From Gamarada debralockiae (lineage: Eukaryota; Ascomycota; Leotiomycetes; Helotiales; Hyphodiscaceae): a stretch of DNA of 64,000 nt. A program made the position numbers and the translations under genes. Positions within the stretch are counted from its first letter, which is position 1; every line of letters begins with the position of its first letter. The stretch lies in NCBI GenBank assembly GCA_002803225.1, contig NXFV01001684.1, positions 1-64,000 on the forward strand, written 5' to 3'. Positions 24,071-36,287 of the stretch are shown in pieces. The notes under the pieces were generated by a model. The model searched no databases. It saw nothing but the letters and a program-made list of their open reading frames with translations, and was not told the DNA's origin.

Positions 24071-24440
24071 TTCCGAGCCAAGTCCATTGGAGCGATGAAC
24101 GCCGAGCCACCCAGCAGTAACGAGGGAAGTCAAGAACCATTTTGTATACATATTATTGTAACTACGGGTCCCGAGACCGAAAGTATATAACCTAGATCTG
24201 TACAATCGTACAAACAAGCATCCCCAACACCAGAGTGATGCTTTCGTTCCTTCCCAAGCCGGACACCGAATCTCAATATTTCAAACAATCCCCCAAGTCG
24301 GTACAAGGAGGAATCTCCATACACAGAAACAAATCATACAAAGAAACGTCCATTCCAGCCGTCATCTCATAATCACACAATACTTACAAAAGGAAATACA
24401 TCCCAGAATCGAGAAGAAGTGAAACCCATGCTAAAACGCA
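24071..24440. other. Convergent intergenic region
   Basis: About 370 bases between the ends of the HET gene (plus) and MIP1 (minus). Presumed 3' UTRs and terminators of both; nothing else recognised. Confidence 0.4.
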
Positions 24441-27400
24441 TCACCACCTGGGTCTGGGACGAGCGGCAGCCTGTCTTTCCCAACCCCAACTCTTGCTTTT
24501 GTTATCGTGCGGGAATCCATTCTTGAATTTACTGCCTCCAAGAATATCAGACACGATCATCGGCTCCTCCATCAACTCCGCGCTGGCCTGATAATGGAAA
24601 TTATTCTTTGGGCGGACCCTTCTCCCCGTCGATTTCGGCGTTTCTCCTTCAGTCAACTTGCGTTGGTCTTTAATAATATCCCTCAATTCCTTATCATCGG
24701 CTGTGATTTGCGCTTTCAAGAAATTGACATCGTAGGTTTTTTGCAGGGATTCCATGACTGGTATTCGTTTTGTGTATTGGATTGCTGAGAGATTTGGGGG
24801 ATGCGTGGGGATAATGGATGGATCGAGACGGGAAGATGGAAGGGCGAGGAGGGATGTTATGTCAAGGGATTCGCCGTGTGGGATTTTCTGTTCGTGAGAA
24901 GGAGTGACACAATCCATATCCACCTCCTTCCTCAAAACATGATCGATATCGACCGCCGAGAAATATGCGCACGCTTGCGGTAAATCATTGATCCCCATCT
25001 GCTGCGAAAACATTGCTCTCGTCCAAACATTAGAAACCTGTAACGCCATCGCTGCGCGATACTTATCCTCTTCTTTCACCAAGTAGCGGATTTCGTCGTG
25101 CACGGTGATAGCGAGTCGGGCATCGATGTTGAAGCGGCGGATGAGATAATCCATGGAGATGATGAGGAGGTGCAGGTAATCGACGCCAGAAGATTGGATC
25201 GCCCAATTGATACGCGAAGTCATGAAGCCGCCTTTGTTGATGAAGCGACTCATGAGCGCTTCTGTGATTCCGGCTCCGAGAACGGGGGTCCGGGGACGTT
25301 CTTGCTCGGCGAATTCTTCGAGTTTGTTGAAGACGAAACTTTCGGTTCCGCCTCGCCAGAAGGCGCTCTTGTGCAACGTCTTCCGATTGGTTTTGGTACC
25401 TTTGGTAGCTTTGTACAGATTGGATGCTACTTTCGCCGTCTCGGCTTCGGAGAGAGAGGGGTTGAATTGGCGCAGGAGAGTGGATGCGAATTTCAGACCG
25501 GCACCGTAGATTCTACCGTAGTTGAAGACTTTTGCGTCGTTTCGGGTGATTCCTAGAATTGACGCTGTCCGAGAGTGGAGGTCGGTCCCGGCGGCTTTGG
25601 TTCCTTCTAATGTCATAAACCCTACTGCGTTACCGCCGTGCAACTTGAATTGTGCGTCCCCGACTAGACTGGCGATCCAGAGCTCTTCGGAGTCGACGTC
25701 GGCTCCGACGAAGCAGTATCCTGGAGGAGCTTTGACCATTGACTTGAGTTCGGAACCGACACGGTTGTTCTTAGCGTTGCTAGCTGTAAGCCAGGTGTTT
25801 TCGACTGCCCTTCGGGTTACTGTTCCCATGGGAATGACTTGTGGTAGGATGTAACCTATTTCTGGGTCTCCAACTTGATCAGGTCCCTTTGCTCCATCGC
25901 TTTCGTACACCACCATCTGCGACATGATTCTATCTCTTGCGCTGATCCAGTATGAGCAGGACGCATTCATGTCCAAAGCTTCTTTCGCATATTCATATTC
26001 GGATGAAAGTATACCTTTCTCGAAGTATGGTAAATAGCTCTTCGCCATTGGATTCGCACAACGAGCAGTGGGACCATCCTTGTGGGGTATCTTGAAATAT
26101 ACCCCATCTCTATCATCTCGCAGTGCAAGATCGTTCTCATCAAAAGCAGTACACTCTTGCATTTGCTTCTGATTATATTTTTGGGCGTCCGCGACTGGGA
26201 CTCGAAAAGTCCATCCATATTTGTCCGACCATACCAAAGGATTTCCATCCCATGCCAGACGTAGAAGCAATGGCGCAACTCGAGTTCGAACGGATAGTCC
26301 AATAGGGCCGTCCTTCTTGATGAAGAGATCCTTGTACCATTGAGGCATTCCGGGCATTTTCTGCCTTGCAGCTGGTCGTGGAGGATCATTCTTCTTCTTT
26401 CCTTTCACCATCTTGACTTCTTGCCCAGACCAGTCCAGTTGTCGAAGCCATGGATCATTACTCCATTTTTCTTCATCCTTCTTAATCTTCAAAGCCTCCT
26501 CGGTAAGACCTATCAGTCTTTCTTGCACCGCATCGGACAACTTGTGATATGTTGCTTCTGCATTTGCAATATATGACTCCCAGGATTTGTCCACGGGTAG
26601 GATGACCGAAGATAGATGTCGAAGAGCCGCAAAACTGACTGGATGGGGGCAGACTTCGAGAAAGTTTGGGAACACAATCTTGTAAACTCGATGGGTGACC
26701 GCAACATCGGCCGCACAGTAATCCAGCAGTTCATCAAGTTTTTCCCGCACCCCTGCCCTGTCCAGCTCTCCAAATTGATCCCTTTGCGCCTTGTCGATGG
26801 TAACATCTAGATGGAATTTCGCAACATCCCGTAATGAGTTGACCGAACTCCTACCAACCCATAACTCCTCCTCTTCTTCAGTCAAATCCTTATTTCCCAG
26901 CAGATTCGCTAACTCCGCATTATCCGTCTCCCCTGCAATCTTGTCCCTCAACTCTCGATTTTTCCTGTGTTTCATCCATGTCGGTCTCTGCCTCGAACAC
27001 ATGCCATTCACAGCCACATGCAGCGACATGGTATCTAGGAAATTGTTCTTCGACTGATTGATATCGTACTCCTCAGCAATCCGCGCACGGTCATACCCGA
27101 TGTTATGTCCCACGATAATCCTCGGCTGAGTGGGGTCTCCAAGAGGAATAAGGTGCCTGTCATTCTCTGATTCTCCCAGCAACCAAGGTGATAACCATGC
27201 ATACCAATTCGTAGGACCAACCGCGCATGCCATCACCGCAAATGAAGTCTCTTTCCACATGACCTCAGTATCGAAACATAGCATTTCCTCCTGTGGCGCA
27301 TCCACTGCCTCCGTCCTTCCATCGGGGTAGTATTTCGTCCATCCACTTCTCCGTACCCATTTCCTCGGTTTAGGAGGAGCATTCGCTCTTGTAAATTGCT

Positions 27401-27904
27401 TCGCGTTTGTGAGGTATGGTTCTGCAGCATCGAGACCGAGTTTATAAAAGTGTTCGTCGAGAGTCGTGCCTTGAAGCTCCGGGAGGTCAAAGGATATCGG
27501 AGGAGTGTTGTCTGTATTCTTTCCTAGTAACTCATGCCGCCGTAGATGATCTCTCGACAGATCGATAAGCTCTTGAGGGGGAGGACAGGGTTTTTCGGGG
27601 AAGAGCTGGGAGTAAACATGGCTGCTGAGTTGCTGGACCCCTATCTCATTGAACCGTGCTTTCGAAGATTCTAGGCATCCGTTAACATTCCAGGCCGGGA
27701 TCTCAAAGAAGTGTTATCCTTACTCGACAGCGACCTAGAATCCGTAGACGTATCTTCATCTACTATCTCCACTTCGGTGGCGTATCCTCGCCATCGAATA
27801 GAGGATATGGATGACTCCTGACGACGATGCGCCCGATGCTTTGCAAGCTTAACAAAGCTTGCGCATGGCCTGCTCGAACGACCAGCGCGTATTGTTTGAA
27901 GCAT
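24441..27904 (-). CDS. MIP1: Mitochondrial DNA polymerase gamma catalytic subunit
   Basis: Family A DNA polymerase that replicates mitochondrial DNA in the matrix. Two exons: 27904-27724 and 27670-24441, with a 53-nt intron (GTAAGG...CCTAG, phase 1), giving 1136 aa. The N-terminus is Arg-rich and ends in IRWRGYATE, a convincing mitochondrial targeting peptide. Proofreading exonuclease motifs: Exo I CFDTEV (about 192-197), Exo II VGHNIGYDRA (about 247), Exo III DYCAADVAV (Asp about 382). Polymerase motifs: A, GADVDSEELW (about 716); B, RNDAKVFNYGRIYGAG (about 770); C, TVHDEIRYL (about 913). All key acidic residues are present. The C-terminal tail is basic and low in complexity. Divergent from the SLX8-like gene with 385 bases between start codons. 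Confidence 0.96.
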
Positions 27905-28289
27905 ACTATGAATGAAAGAAGCTTATTAAAACATTATATGTGTTGCTGGACATTTCTCAGACTTCGAATGTCATTGTCGTGATGCTCTTTCAGGTGGTGC
28001 AGAAACGGCATGGCAGCCCAATGCAGCACTCTTTCAGCCCCCTGCAGCTTCCCCCTAATCGATAAGCGGACCATCGGCTCGGCTTTTCAGGCACTATTTC
28101 CGTCATTGATTACGGACGCTGGCGGTGGTGGATTTTGTGTGCCCGCCTCTGGGACGACAACAAAGCGCGACACCACTCTCTTTAATTCTTTTCTTTCGTC
28201 TGACATATATTTCGAGTGAATCCCTCCAAGCACAGTCAATTAATCATTTCTTCCCAAATATACATCAGATAATACTCGGAAATCCCGCC
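27905..28289. promoter_or_regulatory. Divergent promoter, MIP1 and SLX8-like gene
   Basis: A 385-base interval between two outward-facing start codons (27904 minus, 28290 plus). It must contain both core promoters. No specific element is claimed. Confidence 0.55.
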
Positions 28290-29344
28290 ATGTCGTCCGG
28301 CTACTTAATTCCATCATATTCACCATATTCGCCGCGCGACCTGAACTCGAATGCCTCACAATCCCCATGGAGTGCCTCATCCAACACAGGCAGCGGCGGC
28401 TATGAATCCTTGACTCTCGCACCCATAAATCCCGATTCAAACTTCGATAACTTTGATTTCAACGACAACGAGCAGTATTTCGACTCCTTGCCTCGTCTTC
28501 AATCCCCCGATCTCTACTTGCCCGAACCGTCGAGTTCGCGCGATCAGGAACAGCAACCGCCACCTTCGAATCAGCAAGCTCGTCAACTACAAAGCTCAGG
28601 AGAGATTTCTCAATATCAATTCTCAGAATCTCCGGATCCTTTTGAGGATTTTATCGATCAGGATTTCATCTTCCAAGACTCTCCCAGACCCCAACGAAAC
28701 GCTCGATCTCAAGACACAACACGTGCGTCGAGCGTCGTCGACTTGACGGAATCTTCACCTCCACCCGACAACATGGCTCCCACTAGAAAGCGAAAGGCAA
28801 ATGCGCCCGGCGAAGGTCGATCAGTACGAGCACGTCACGAAACGCCCGCGAGAAGCTCCCGAAGCACACCCTCCTCTCGCAGGCAGAGGATAGAACAGTC
28901 AGAAGTAGTCGATTTGGTTGATATCGAAGATGACGTCCAATATGAGGATTTCAAGGCGAAACAGCGGGCGGAGGCAATCAAACACCAGCAGCAGGAAGAG
29001 GCGACTAAGCCGGTCAAGCTGGCAGAGTTTCAGTGCATTATTTGTATGGATAATCCTACTGATTTAACGGTTACTCATTGTGGTATGTTCACATTCTTGT
29101 CGAGATAGTAGTGGGTGGTGAAATTGGCACTGACTGTGACACAGGTCATCTCTTCTGCTCCGAATGTCTCCACCAAGCTCTTTATGCCGGTAACGCGAAG
29201 AAATGCTGCCCGGTTTGCAGAACGGCAATTAATACTACCTTGGTTGGGAAGGAGAAGAGGCAGCCGAAGAATGGTATCTTTGCACTGGAGATGAAACTCA
29301 TGACTGCGAACAAGAAGGGGAAGCAGGCGGTAAGGGCTCATTGA
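28290..29344 (+). CDS. SLX8-like SUMO-targeted ubiquitin ligase (RING, SIM-like motifs)
   Basis: Probable nuclear E3 ubiquitin ligase that targets SUMOylated proteins in genome maintenance. Two exons, 28290-29082 and 29145-29344, joined by a 62-nt intron (GTATGT...ACAG, phase 1) inside the RING; 330 aa. The C3HC4 RING reads FQCIICMDNPTDLTVTHC, then GHLFCSECLHQAL and CCPVCRTAI. N-terminal residues 1-140 are Ser/Pro/Asn/Gln-rich and disordered. Two acidic-flanked hydrophobic patches resemble SUMO-interacting motifs: SSVVDLTESS (about 148) and EVVDLVDIEDD (about 205). RING plus SIMs in this order suggests SLX8/RNF4; it could be another RING E3. I chose the ATG at 28290 over an upstream in-frame one at 28125 because the sequence between is atypical for this family. 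Confidence 0.8.
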
Positions 29345-29724
29345 GAAGAGACGTGACACTACTGTTCACACTTTTGAGGAGGGGCATGAGATGCTTGATG
29401 ATAGAGATTTGGAGGGAGCATGGAGCATGGAATTGCACGGACACTGGCAGGACTGCATATGAATTAGGGCGTTGAAGGGCATTCAAAAGAGGACAGCATG
29501 ATACCCATGATGATCACAAACGGGTTTGCAAGCATAAGTGAGGACGCCACCAGAGCGAGCTTGCAACGAGGAACAAATATCTCTACGACGTACATTCAAG
29601 ACGTGTTCACCAAGAAGTGCTGTCAAGACGTGATACCCAACACGGCTGTCACCTTTCCCACCTTCCACGTCCAAACGCCCATATCTACTGACACTACTCT
29701 CGTTTCTTTCACCGTCATACTGTT
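29345..29724. other. Convergent intergenic region
   Basis: About 380 bases between the ends of the RING protein gene and the CofD-like gene. Likely 3' UTRs; no gene recognised. Confidence 0.4.
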
Positions 29725-31353
29725 TCACGCAGTAACATTAAGCGTGTTCCTCCTACTCAACCCATCACCCTTCTTGCCCTCCCCCTTTCTCGGCCCACCC
29801 AAAATCGCTTCCAGAGCCCCCCGCAATGCATTCCCATCATACATCATCCCCTCACCTCCTTCATTCTTCCTCCCATAAATCCTCACACACTCTACTCCCA
29901 ATCCCGCTAATTCCTCTCTCTCAACACGAGGCGTGCCTTCGCCTTGGAGATGGATTACGTGGGTTACGTAATTCTTCCATTCGTTTTCCGCCACCTCTGT
30001 TCCAGCTCCAATCCCCTTCGAGCTGTGGTAGCAAGCGTCCGCAATCGCCTTAACAAACTCCCTAGCTCCAAAACCAAAACCCGTACATCTAGTTTCCCGG
30101 TCCAAAGATCCGTTGAGAATGAGGATTTTGAATCGGATATTTGGGTCTCCAACCGCAGCGCCTACGTCTCGTAGGATTAAAGAGGGGATCACGGAAGTGT
30201 AGAGACTGCCTATCGAATATATGATGGCACTCGCCTCTCCCAATGCACCAAGTACCGCCGGGTTCGGCGCTGGTCGAATCTCCTGCCCGTAAGGATTGAT
30301 ATACCATATCCTCTCAATCCTACTCGGTAAATCCTCCGTATCAGCCTTGTGAAAGGTAATATACTGTTTCCTGAGCGTAGGAAGCGAGCCAGGAAGATTA
30401 GCGTCTTCGACGCGGTCGTGCTCGGATAGTTCTTTACTGATTCGACGCGTTTGCGTTTGCGGACTCTCAGGCACGGTCTCGAGGGTTGTTGTTGACGGTG
30501 AAGTGAGCGAGGTGGGGTTGGCGGTGGATTGGATTGAGGTGGTGGTGGGGAGGGGGTGCGAGATGGCGTTTTGGCCTGTGATTACCGTCCCATCTTCTAG
30601 GCCAGCGGAGATGTGGTGGCTAAAGTTGCTATTGATTGCTGGAATAACGTGGACATTCTCCGGAACTCCCGTGATAGAACCAAGCAAATAAATACTGCTC
30701 TCAAAGCTCCCCGTAAACAGCCTCGCGCCTGTCAAAAATAGATTTCCCACACTGGCACTCTGGAAATTGAAGACGGAAGATGGACGAGCTCGTTTGACGA
30801 TTTCCAAGTTGATGGTGTTAAGGAAGGAGCGGATGAGCTCTCGTTTCGACGAGGAGATGGCGGACCAGAGCGGTGAACGACCTTCGACTATTGAAAGCCA
30901 TTCTTCTCTTGCATCGGAGGACGAAGAGGTAGAGAGGCGGTGGTTGAAGAGTGTTTTTATGGCGGCTTTTTCTGGCGTGCTGTTTGAAGGAATCAGACGA
31001 ACGAGCCGACCTGACGGGAGTTAGGATGGAATTTGAGACAATAATAGCAAGGAGAAGGGGTATCGATCTTATCTTAAGATGTTTGGACAAGCAAAAGGAA
31101 AACTCACTTCTCACATCCCCAATCCCTGGCCCGCCGAAGACACGAATAAGTTCACTCGAGGATCCGCCATTGTCACTAATAGGAATAATACTGCAACACA
31201 TCTATCAACACTTGCTTCAACTTTCTCTTTTATCTTAATTGAGACGTACTAGCTCAAAGAACACCCTTTATCCTCAGCAACCTTACCAAACACATCGACG
31301 AGGCTGTTAGCCGCGCTTCCGCCGGAAAAGACAACGATGTGACGTCGATTCAT
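29725..31353 (-). CDS. CofD/UPF0052 (YvcK-like) family protein
   Basis: Fungal member of the family that includes bacterial YvcK and the archaeal 2-phospho-lactate transferase CofD; the biochemical role in fungi is not established. Three exons: 31353-31250, 31190-31108, 31010-29725, with introns of 59 and 97 nt; 490 aa. Family motifs: IVVFSGGSAANSLVDVF at the N-terminus, PISDNGGSSSELIRVFGG, GPGIGDVR, NFQSASVGNLFLTGAR, and IIYSIGSLYTSVIPSLIL. A low-complexity Thr/Ser-rich insert lies around residues 230-260 and the basic C-terminal tail is probably disordered. Bacterial members affect cell-wall and central-carbon functions, but that should not be transferred to this protein. The next gene is divergent. 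Confidence 0.88.
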
Positions 31354-32349
31354 ATTTCAGTCTGCAAAACTTTGCTTAAGACACGATTTTGGATAGAAAA
31401 TAATCATAATCGTAGACATTGAGTTGCATAAGAAGGTTTTATAGAATAGGAGACTAGGGGGGATTTTGGACACGTTGTTGAGGACAGCTTACAGCCTCGC
31501 GGGATAACGCCGTTGGTTTGGCATTTGGCGAGGGATTCGTATTTTGGAGATTAGATTTCGGAAATGAGTCAACCAACGATTCAGATTCATTGATTGAAGC
31601 TATATTCTGGATCTTAATGGACAATCAAAGGGGAACGTCTATTGAAGCGAAATACGGTACGCTTTTCCTCGAAGTCTTGATTGACCACGTGACCCTACTC
31701 TATCTGGGAACACACGTGATGTATGTACCCCTAACTCAGACTTACTTCCCGATCCGAAACCACTCCTTCGCACTTCAATTGAGATTCTTCTAAGAATTGC
31801 ACAAACAATGAACGGCAACACCCTTTCTAAAAATGCCTCGTTCAAGAACCGTGGCCAAAGCAGCCGTTTTCCGCTTCCAGCATTTTTAAAGAGCTGATGA
31901 CAATTCAGTTGCCTCCCTTTAAGGTCCGAATACACGCCTCAATTAATGCTTAATCTCTCTTCGCTCCGTCTCTAAATCAACTTTCCTTTTTCCCTTTGTT
32001 CCCATGTCAACAATGCAGCCGGTAATATTTTAGCAAGCCAGAGTCTGGGGAGGCTTGCGCCATATCTATTGGTTGGTTGTGGCTGAGGCAGCCTCGTTTG
32101 CACAGCCTTGACTCAGACCGTCTCTAAGTATTTGGGACGCCGAAGCAGTCAGCTCTGCATATTTCCCTAGCTTTTCTTATTATCTCCACTCTCCATTTCA
32201 AGAATTTCAACCATTCCTGTCAAGATTAGGAGTTTTCGGCGTACAGTCACACCTCTCATCACGTGGTATCGGGTGAGTCACGTTCCATTCGATTAATATA
32301 TAAACTGACCCTTCACCTTCTCAAACTCTCCATACTCAACTCATCCAAC
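31354..32349. other. Divergent intergenic region
   Basis: About 1 kb between the CofD-like gene and the vWA-RBR gene. No coding feature supported; the open frames seen are short and lack domain signal. A TATA-like element near the right end is listed separately. Confidence 0.4.
32297..32304 (+). promoter_or_regulatory. TATA-box-like element before the vWA-RBR gene
   Basis: TATATAAA ends about 45 bases before the ATG at 32350. Its position makes the internal ATG at 32350 a better start than the upstream in-frame ATG at 32263, which would lie before the expected transcription start. Confidence 0.5.
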
Positions 32350-35300
32350 ATGGCCAACATCAAGAAGGGAGGCTTGTCGGAGCCAGAGCTCTACGACCTC
32401 CTGATACTGGTTGATGCAACCTATTCAATGTCGTCTTATCTGGAGTCATTACGCACCACTCTTCCGCAAGTAATTTCGATCTCGACACTGACCGATTGTT
32501 TCTCACGGCTGGGTCTACTTGCGTACAAAGACTACTGTGACAAGGAACTCCTTACTTGGTCAGGATGGTTGACTCCATCTGAAGCATCTACATCAAATGA
32601 GAAAGTCGATTTACTCAATTCCGCCAGAGAACTCTACCCCATGGGGGGAGGCGACGGTCCAGAAGCCACGAAGACTGGATTAGCTCGAGCGTACGAACTG
32701 ATGAGGAAGGAGGCTACGACTATCGTGTTGTTGTATACGGATGCGCCTCCTCATACGCTGGCTAATGGATCACTTACAGATAGATCCTCAAACCTTGGCC
32801 CAGAGCGAACAGCTTTGACCAAGAAGGACTCGTACGGCGGGTTCGGCCCTTTATTCGTTGATTGGGTTTCAGCGGCCAAAACCCTACGCCATGGGGAGAA
32901 AAAAGCACAGGTGTTCTCGATCTTGGAACGGAACATGGGATTTGTGTATTCCGGGTTCTACAACTACCTGTCAGCCATTACTGGTGGAGCATGCTTCTGG
33001 CTGGACGATTCCAGACCAGCAGCAATATCGAAGGTCACAGTGGAGGTTCTCCTGGCTTGGATGGGAGCCGAAAAAGCCGGAGCAGATGCCAGTGTCGAGT
33101 TCCCTGCGTTCCTCACTCGATACATGAATATTGAGAACATCAAGAAGTTGAAGGACGAAAACGACATTGCAGCAGCCCCATTCTTCCTAACCCCAGGGCA
33201 AGTCAATCAGAATATTTCACATAGAGTGAGCGATTACTTACTAACCGATTGCTATAGCTCCAAGGCGAGGTCGCTCGGGGACGCCAACATCACCAAAGTT
33301 AAGCTCTCGTCCGAGATATTGAAGCGCCATCTGCCAAAGAAGGCTACCCCGGTCCAGGACTTTGCCAAAAGGTATGCAGCCGGTGATGATGGCTACAAGA
33401 AGACTGCAATCGTTCAGTTGAGATCAATCATCCAGGACGACGTCACAACAATATCTCTCAATCCAGTATTTGGCTCCCTTTGGCGTGCGGTATGCAACGA
33501 TCGAACAGGCGAATTTCGAGAGGAGCTGATTACGGCATTTGGACTCCAAATTGACCGCATTAGCAACGCTGACGAAAAGGCCCGCATGAAAATATGGTTG
33601 GAGGAATCTTACGACTAGTAAGTAACTCTCACGGCAAAGGCTAATGTGGGGCTGAGAGCTCATGAAGCTCGCTCATCTCCAATCTTCCTTCTCTATTGAA
33701 TGGCTGCTGACTGCGAAAACTACACAGTACCGCTGAAGTCCTCGAGGCTATCGAATCTGTCCCAGAGGCTGAACGATTCCCTTGCGTATGTTTGGACCCA
33801 ACATTGGTCTTTATGGACAACGCGGATGAGTCCGATGGCAAAGCTATCACATCGTTCACTCGAGATGAGCTCCTGGAAATCGGCCGATCATGCGATTATA
33901 AGATACTGCGACGACTGGGACGAGTCCTTACCCGTCTCACATATATCAACTCAGCAGAGGATATGCCGGTTCATATAGCTGCTGCCCCAGAGACCGAGAC
34001 TCCTCGTATACCAATGGCCCTGGCCACTAAAGAGCACAAGCGCAAGTTCTGGCGTATTCTGCTTCACATCGTGGTCCCAGGAACGATGCTTTCAGCCCGG
34101 CCAGCAGCTCTACTCGCAGCACTCAGCATCCGAATGGGGTTCCAGCCCCTCATGGAAGCCGCTGAGCTGGAGATGCTTATTTGGAAAGACCGGTGGAACG
34201 ATATCGAAGTTCCCGAAAATTGGAACGTCAACTGCCTGTCTCTGCTAATAGACGCTGATGAAGCATATCGAACACGACACCAGGATAAGACCACCAGCCT
34301 GTTGAAGACTGAGGATCGTGCACTCTTCGAACGACTGGTCACATACAAGATGCTCGAACTCAACTTGGATACAACGCTAACAGCGCGCATTGGTTGGACT
34401 CCCGAAAAGACCACCGCTCCACTCGGACCAGTCGTTATGTGCCGCTCCTGCGAACTCCCCCGCTCTGTAACTATCATGGGAGCAAGCGGGAAGTGCGGAC
34501 ACTGCCTGTGGGCTGATTATACATCACCAAAAGATCGTGAAGAGCATGTCAATGCCCGAGTCACCAAGGAAGACAACGAAACGACTCCTGCGATCTGGGT
34601 TGAATGCGGCATCCGTACCTGTCGAGCGCAGTACGTTGTTTATCGCCCAGAAAACTTGAACGTTCGACCCAAGTGCCATTACTGCCGCAACTCCAAGGAG
34701 GCGCCTACAGTAGAGTGTGCGGAATGTTTGAACAGAGTCATTTACCCTCTCGCATATCGTCCAAAGGATATGAAGGACCTCAAGTGTTATGCTTGCACTG
34801 GTGGGAAGAAGACGATCGTTGATGCCGAGACGACTGCCAACAAGTTATCCAAGGAGAATGGAACTGGGTGGCTTCTTCGAAATGATAAAAACAAGCTCCC
34901 AGAACCATTCAATAGGCGCTCTCTCTTCCACACCATCTCAACAGCCGGCATCGACAACTTCTGCGCCTCAGTTTCTCTCTTCCCGGAAGCTGCTCAAAGG
35001 GACCTGCGACTACACGGCAAGGTGATCCGCAACTCTCCAGATGTAGTTAAGGACCTTCAATCCTGGGTCTCTCGCCGGCGCACAGAGTCAGGAACATGTT
35101 CTCTATGCTTCTCCAACTTTCGCAAGTCGGACCTGAACCTGGCATGTGGCCGATCAGGGTGTGAGCAACGCATCTGCAGAGACTGTCTACAAGGCTGGTA
35201 CGGCCTCAACGCTGCCGGACGCATAATCAACACCTCCGCCCTCTCCTGCCCATTCTGTCGCCGAGCGCCGGCCTCACGAACCCTCGCCAAATACGGGATG

Positions 35301-35657
35301 GGTATCCACGCAGTCGGGAATCTCAAGTCTGCCGTCGATGAGAAAGGACGATGGATCTACGCCTGGTGCGTGAGATGTGGGCACGCCAAGCAGTATCTCG
35401 AGCGTGTATGTGCCCGTGGTGCGCCTCCTGAAGTCGGCGATTTCAAGTGCGATGGTTGTAAGTTCGATCACAAGGACGCACCCAAGGTGAAAATCTGCCC
35501 CGGATGTGGAGTAACCACACAGAAGACGTCCGGATGTAACCATATCGAATGCCAATGTGGACAGCATTGGTGCTGGTTTTGCGGGAAGAAGAGCACGGAG
35601 GAGGAGATTTATCCCCATATGGAGGAGGAGCATGGTTCGTATTATAATAATAACTGA
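32350..35657 (+). CDS. von Willebrand A domain plus RING-IBR-RING-like protein
   Basis: Two exons, 32350-33617 and 33728-35657, with a 110-nt intron (GTAAGT...ACAG, phase 2); 1065 aa. Residues about 15-210 form a vWA-like domain with a MIDAS-type DATYSMSS, GGGDGPEATKTGL and VLLYTDAPP, closest in style to the vWA of alpha-kinase-like proteins. A helical middle follows. From about 660 there are zinc-ribbon-like pairs (MCRSC/GHC, KCHYC, ECAEC, KCYAC). The C-terminal third looks like an RBR module: RING1 TCSLC... to CPFCRR (about 879-930), a shortened IBR-like WCVRCGHAKQY...FKCDGC, and RING2 CPGCGVTTQKTSGCNHIEC...CWFCG (about 1013-1045). Its Cys in SGCNHIEC corresponds to the catalytic position of RBR ligases. 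Probable E3 ubiquitin ligase; substrate unknown. No damage seen. Confidence 0.8.
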
Positions 35658-36287
35658 GATGAGAGTGGGTATGACGCAGACTACTGAGGTGGATGGAATC
35701 TGAAACACTCCTTTGTCGTCAGCGAATCATGAGGTTGTGATGGAGCAGGTGTTTGCGTAGTGTTTTCCGGACTGCAATCCATTGCACTCGACACGAGTCT
35801 CGAGTTAGAGCATTTGGGCAATTGACTTTCGTTGACTTCAATGCGATATATTGTCTTGAATCATGAACCATTGAGTCTTGAATTAGTGTCGTTGTTTGAG
35901 CGATGGATCTGAATCGTCTTGTACACTTGGGCCACGTGGACATCCTGAATATTCTTGTATGCTTGAGAGATTGAACAATTTGGACTTTATATAAAGATTT
36001 ATTGAAGACATTATGGTAGTAAAGCCTTAAGTCTCTCTGGAAAGCAGCCCTATGGGCTCGAATCAACCAAATGACGGCACTCGCGCGCTATATTTCCCTA
36101 TGTCTTTCGTCACTTTTGTGAGTACGGCACTTGCTACTGAAGGGTCTATTGAGTAGCCTCAAAAGAGCGTCCATAAATGACTTCCCACCGCTTCTTCTCC
36201 ATCTCTGGGTGCAGGCGTGCATAACATCCATTCTCAGACCAACAGAACTTGATATCCTGCTGGATCAGCAACTTCTAAAACAGGAAT
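35658..36287. other. Intergenic stretch
   Basis: About 630 bases, AT-leaning, between the vWA-RBR gene and the 3' side of the M48 protease remnant. No gene recognised. Confidence 0.35.

Noticed and set aside
24507..27057. Several plus-strand open frames antisense to MIP1
   Set aside because: They are shadows of the well-supported polymerase frame.
36030..36080. Possible tRNA-like segment with GGGCTCGAATC
   Set aside because: No acceptor stem or anticodon arm could be formed around it.
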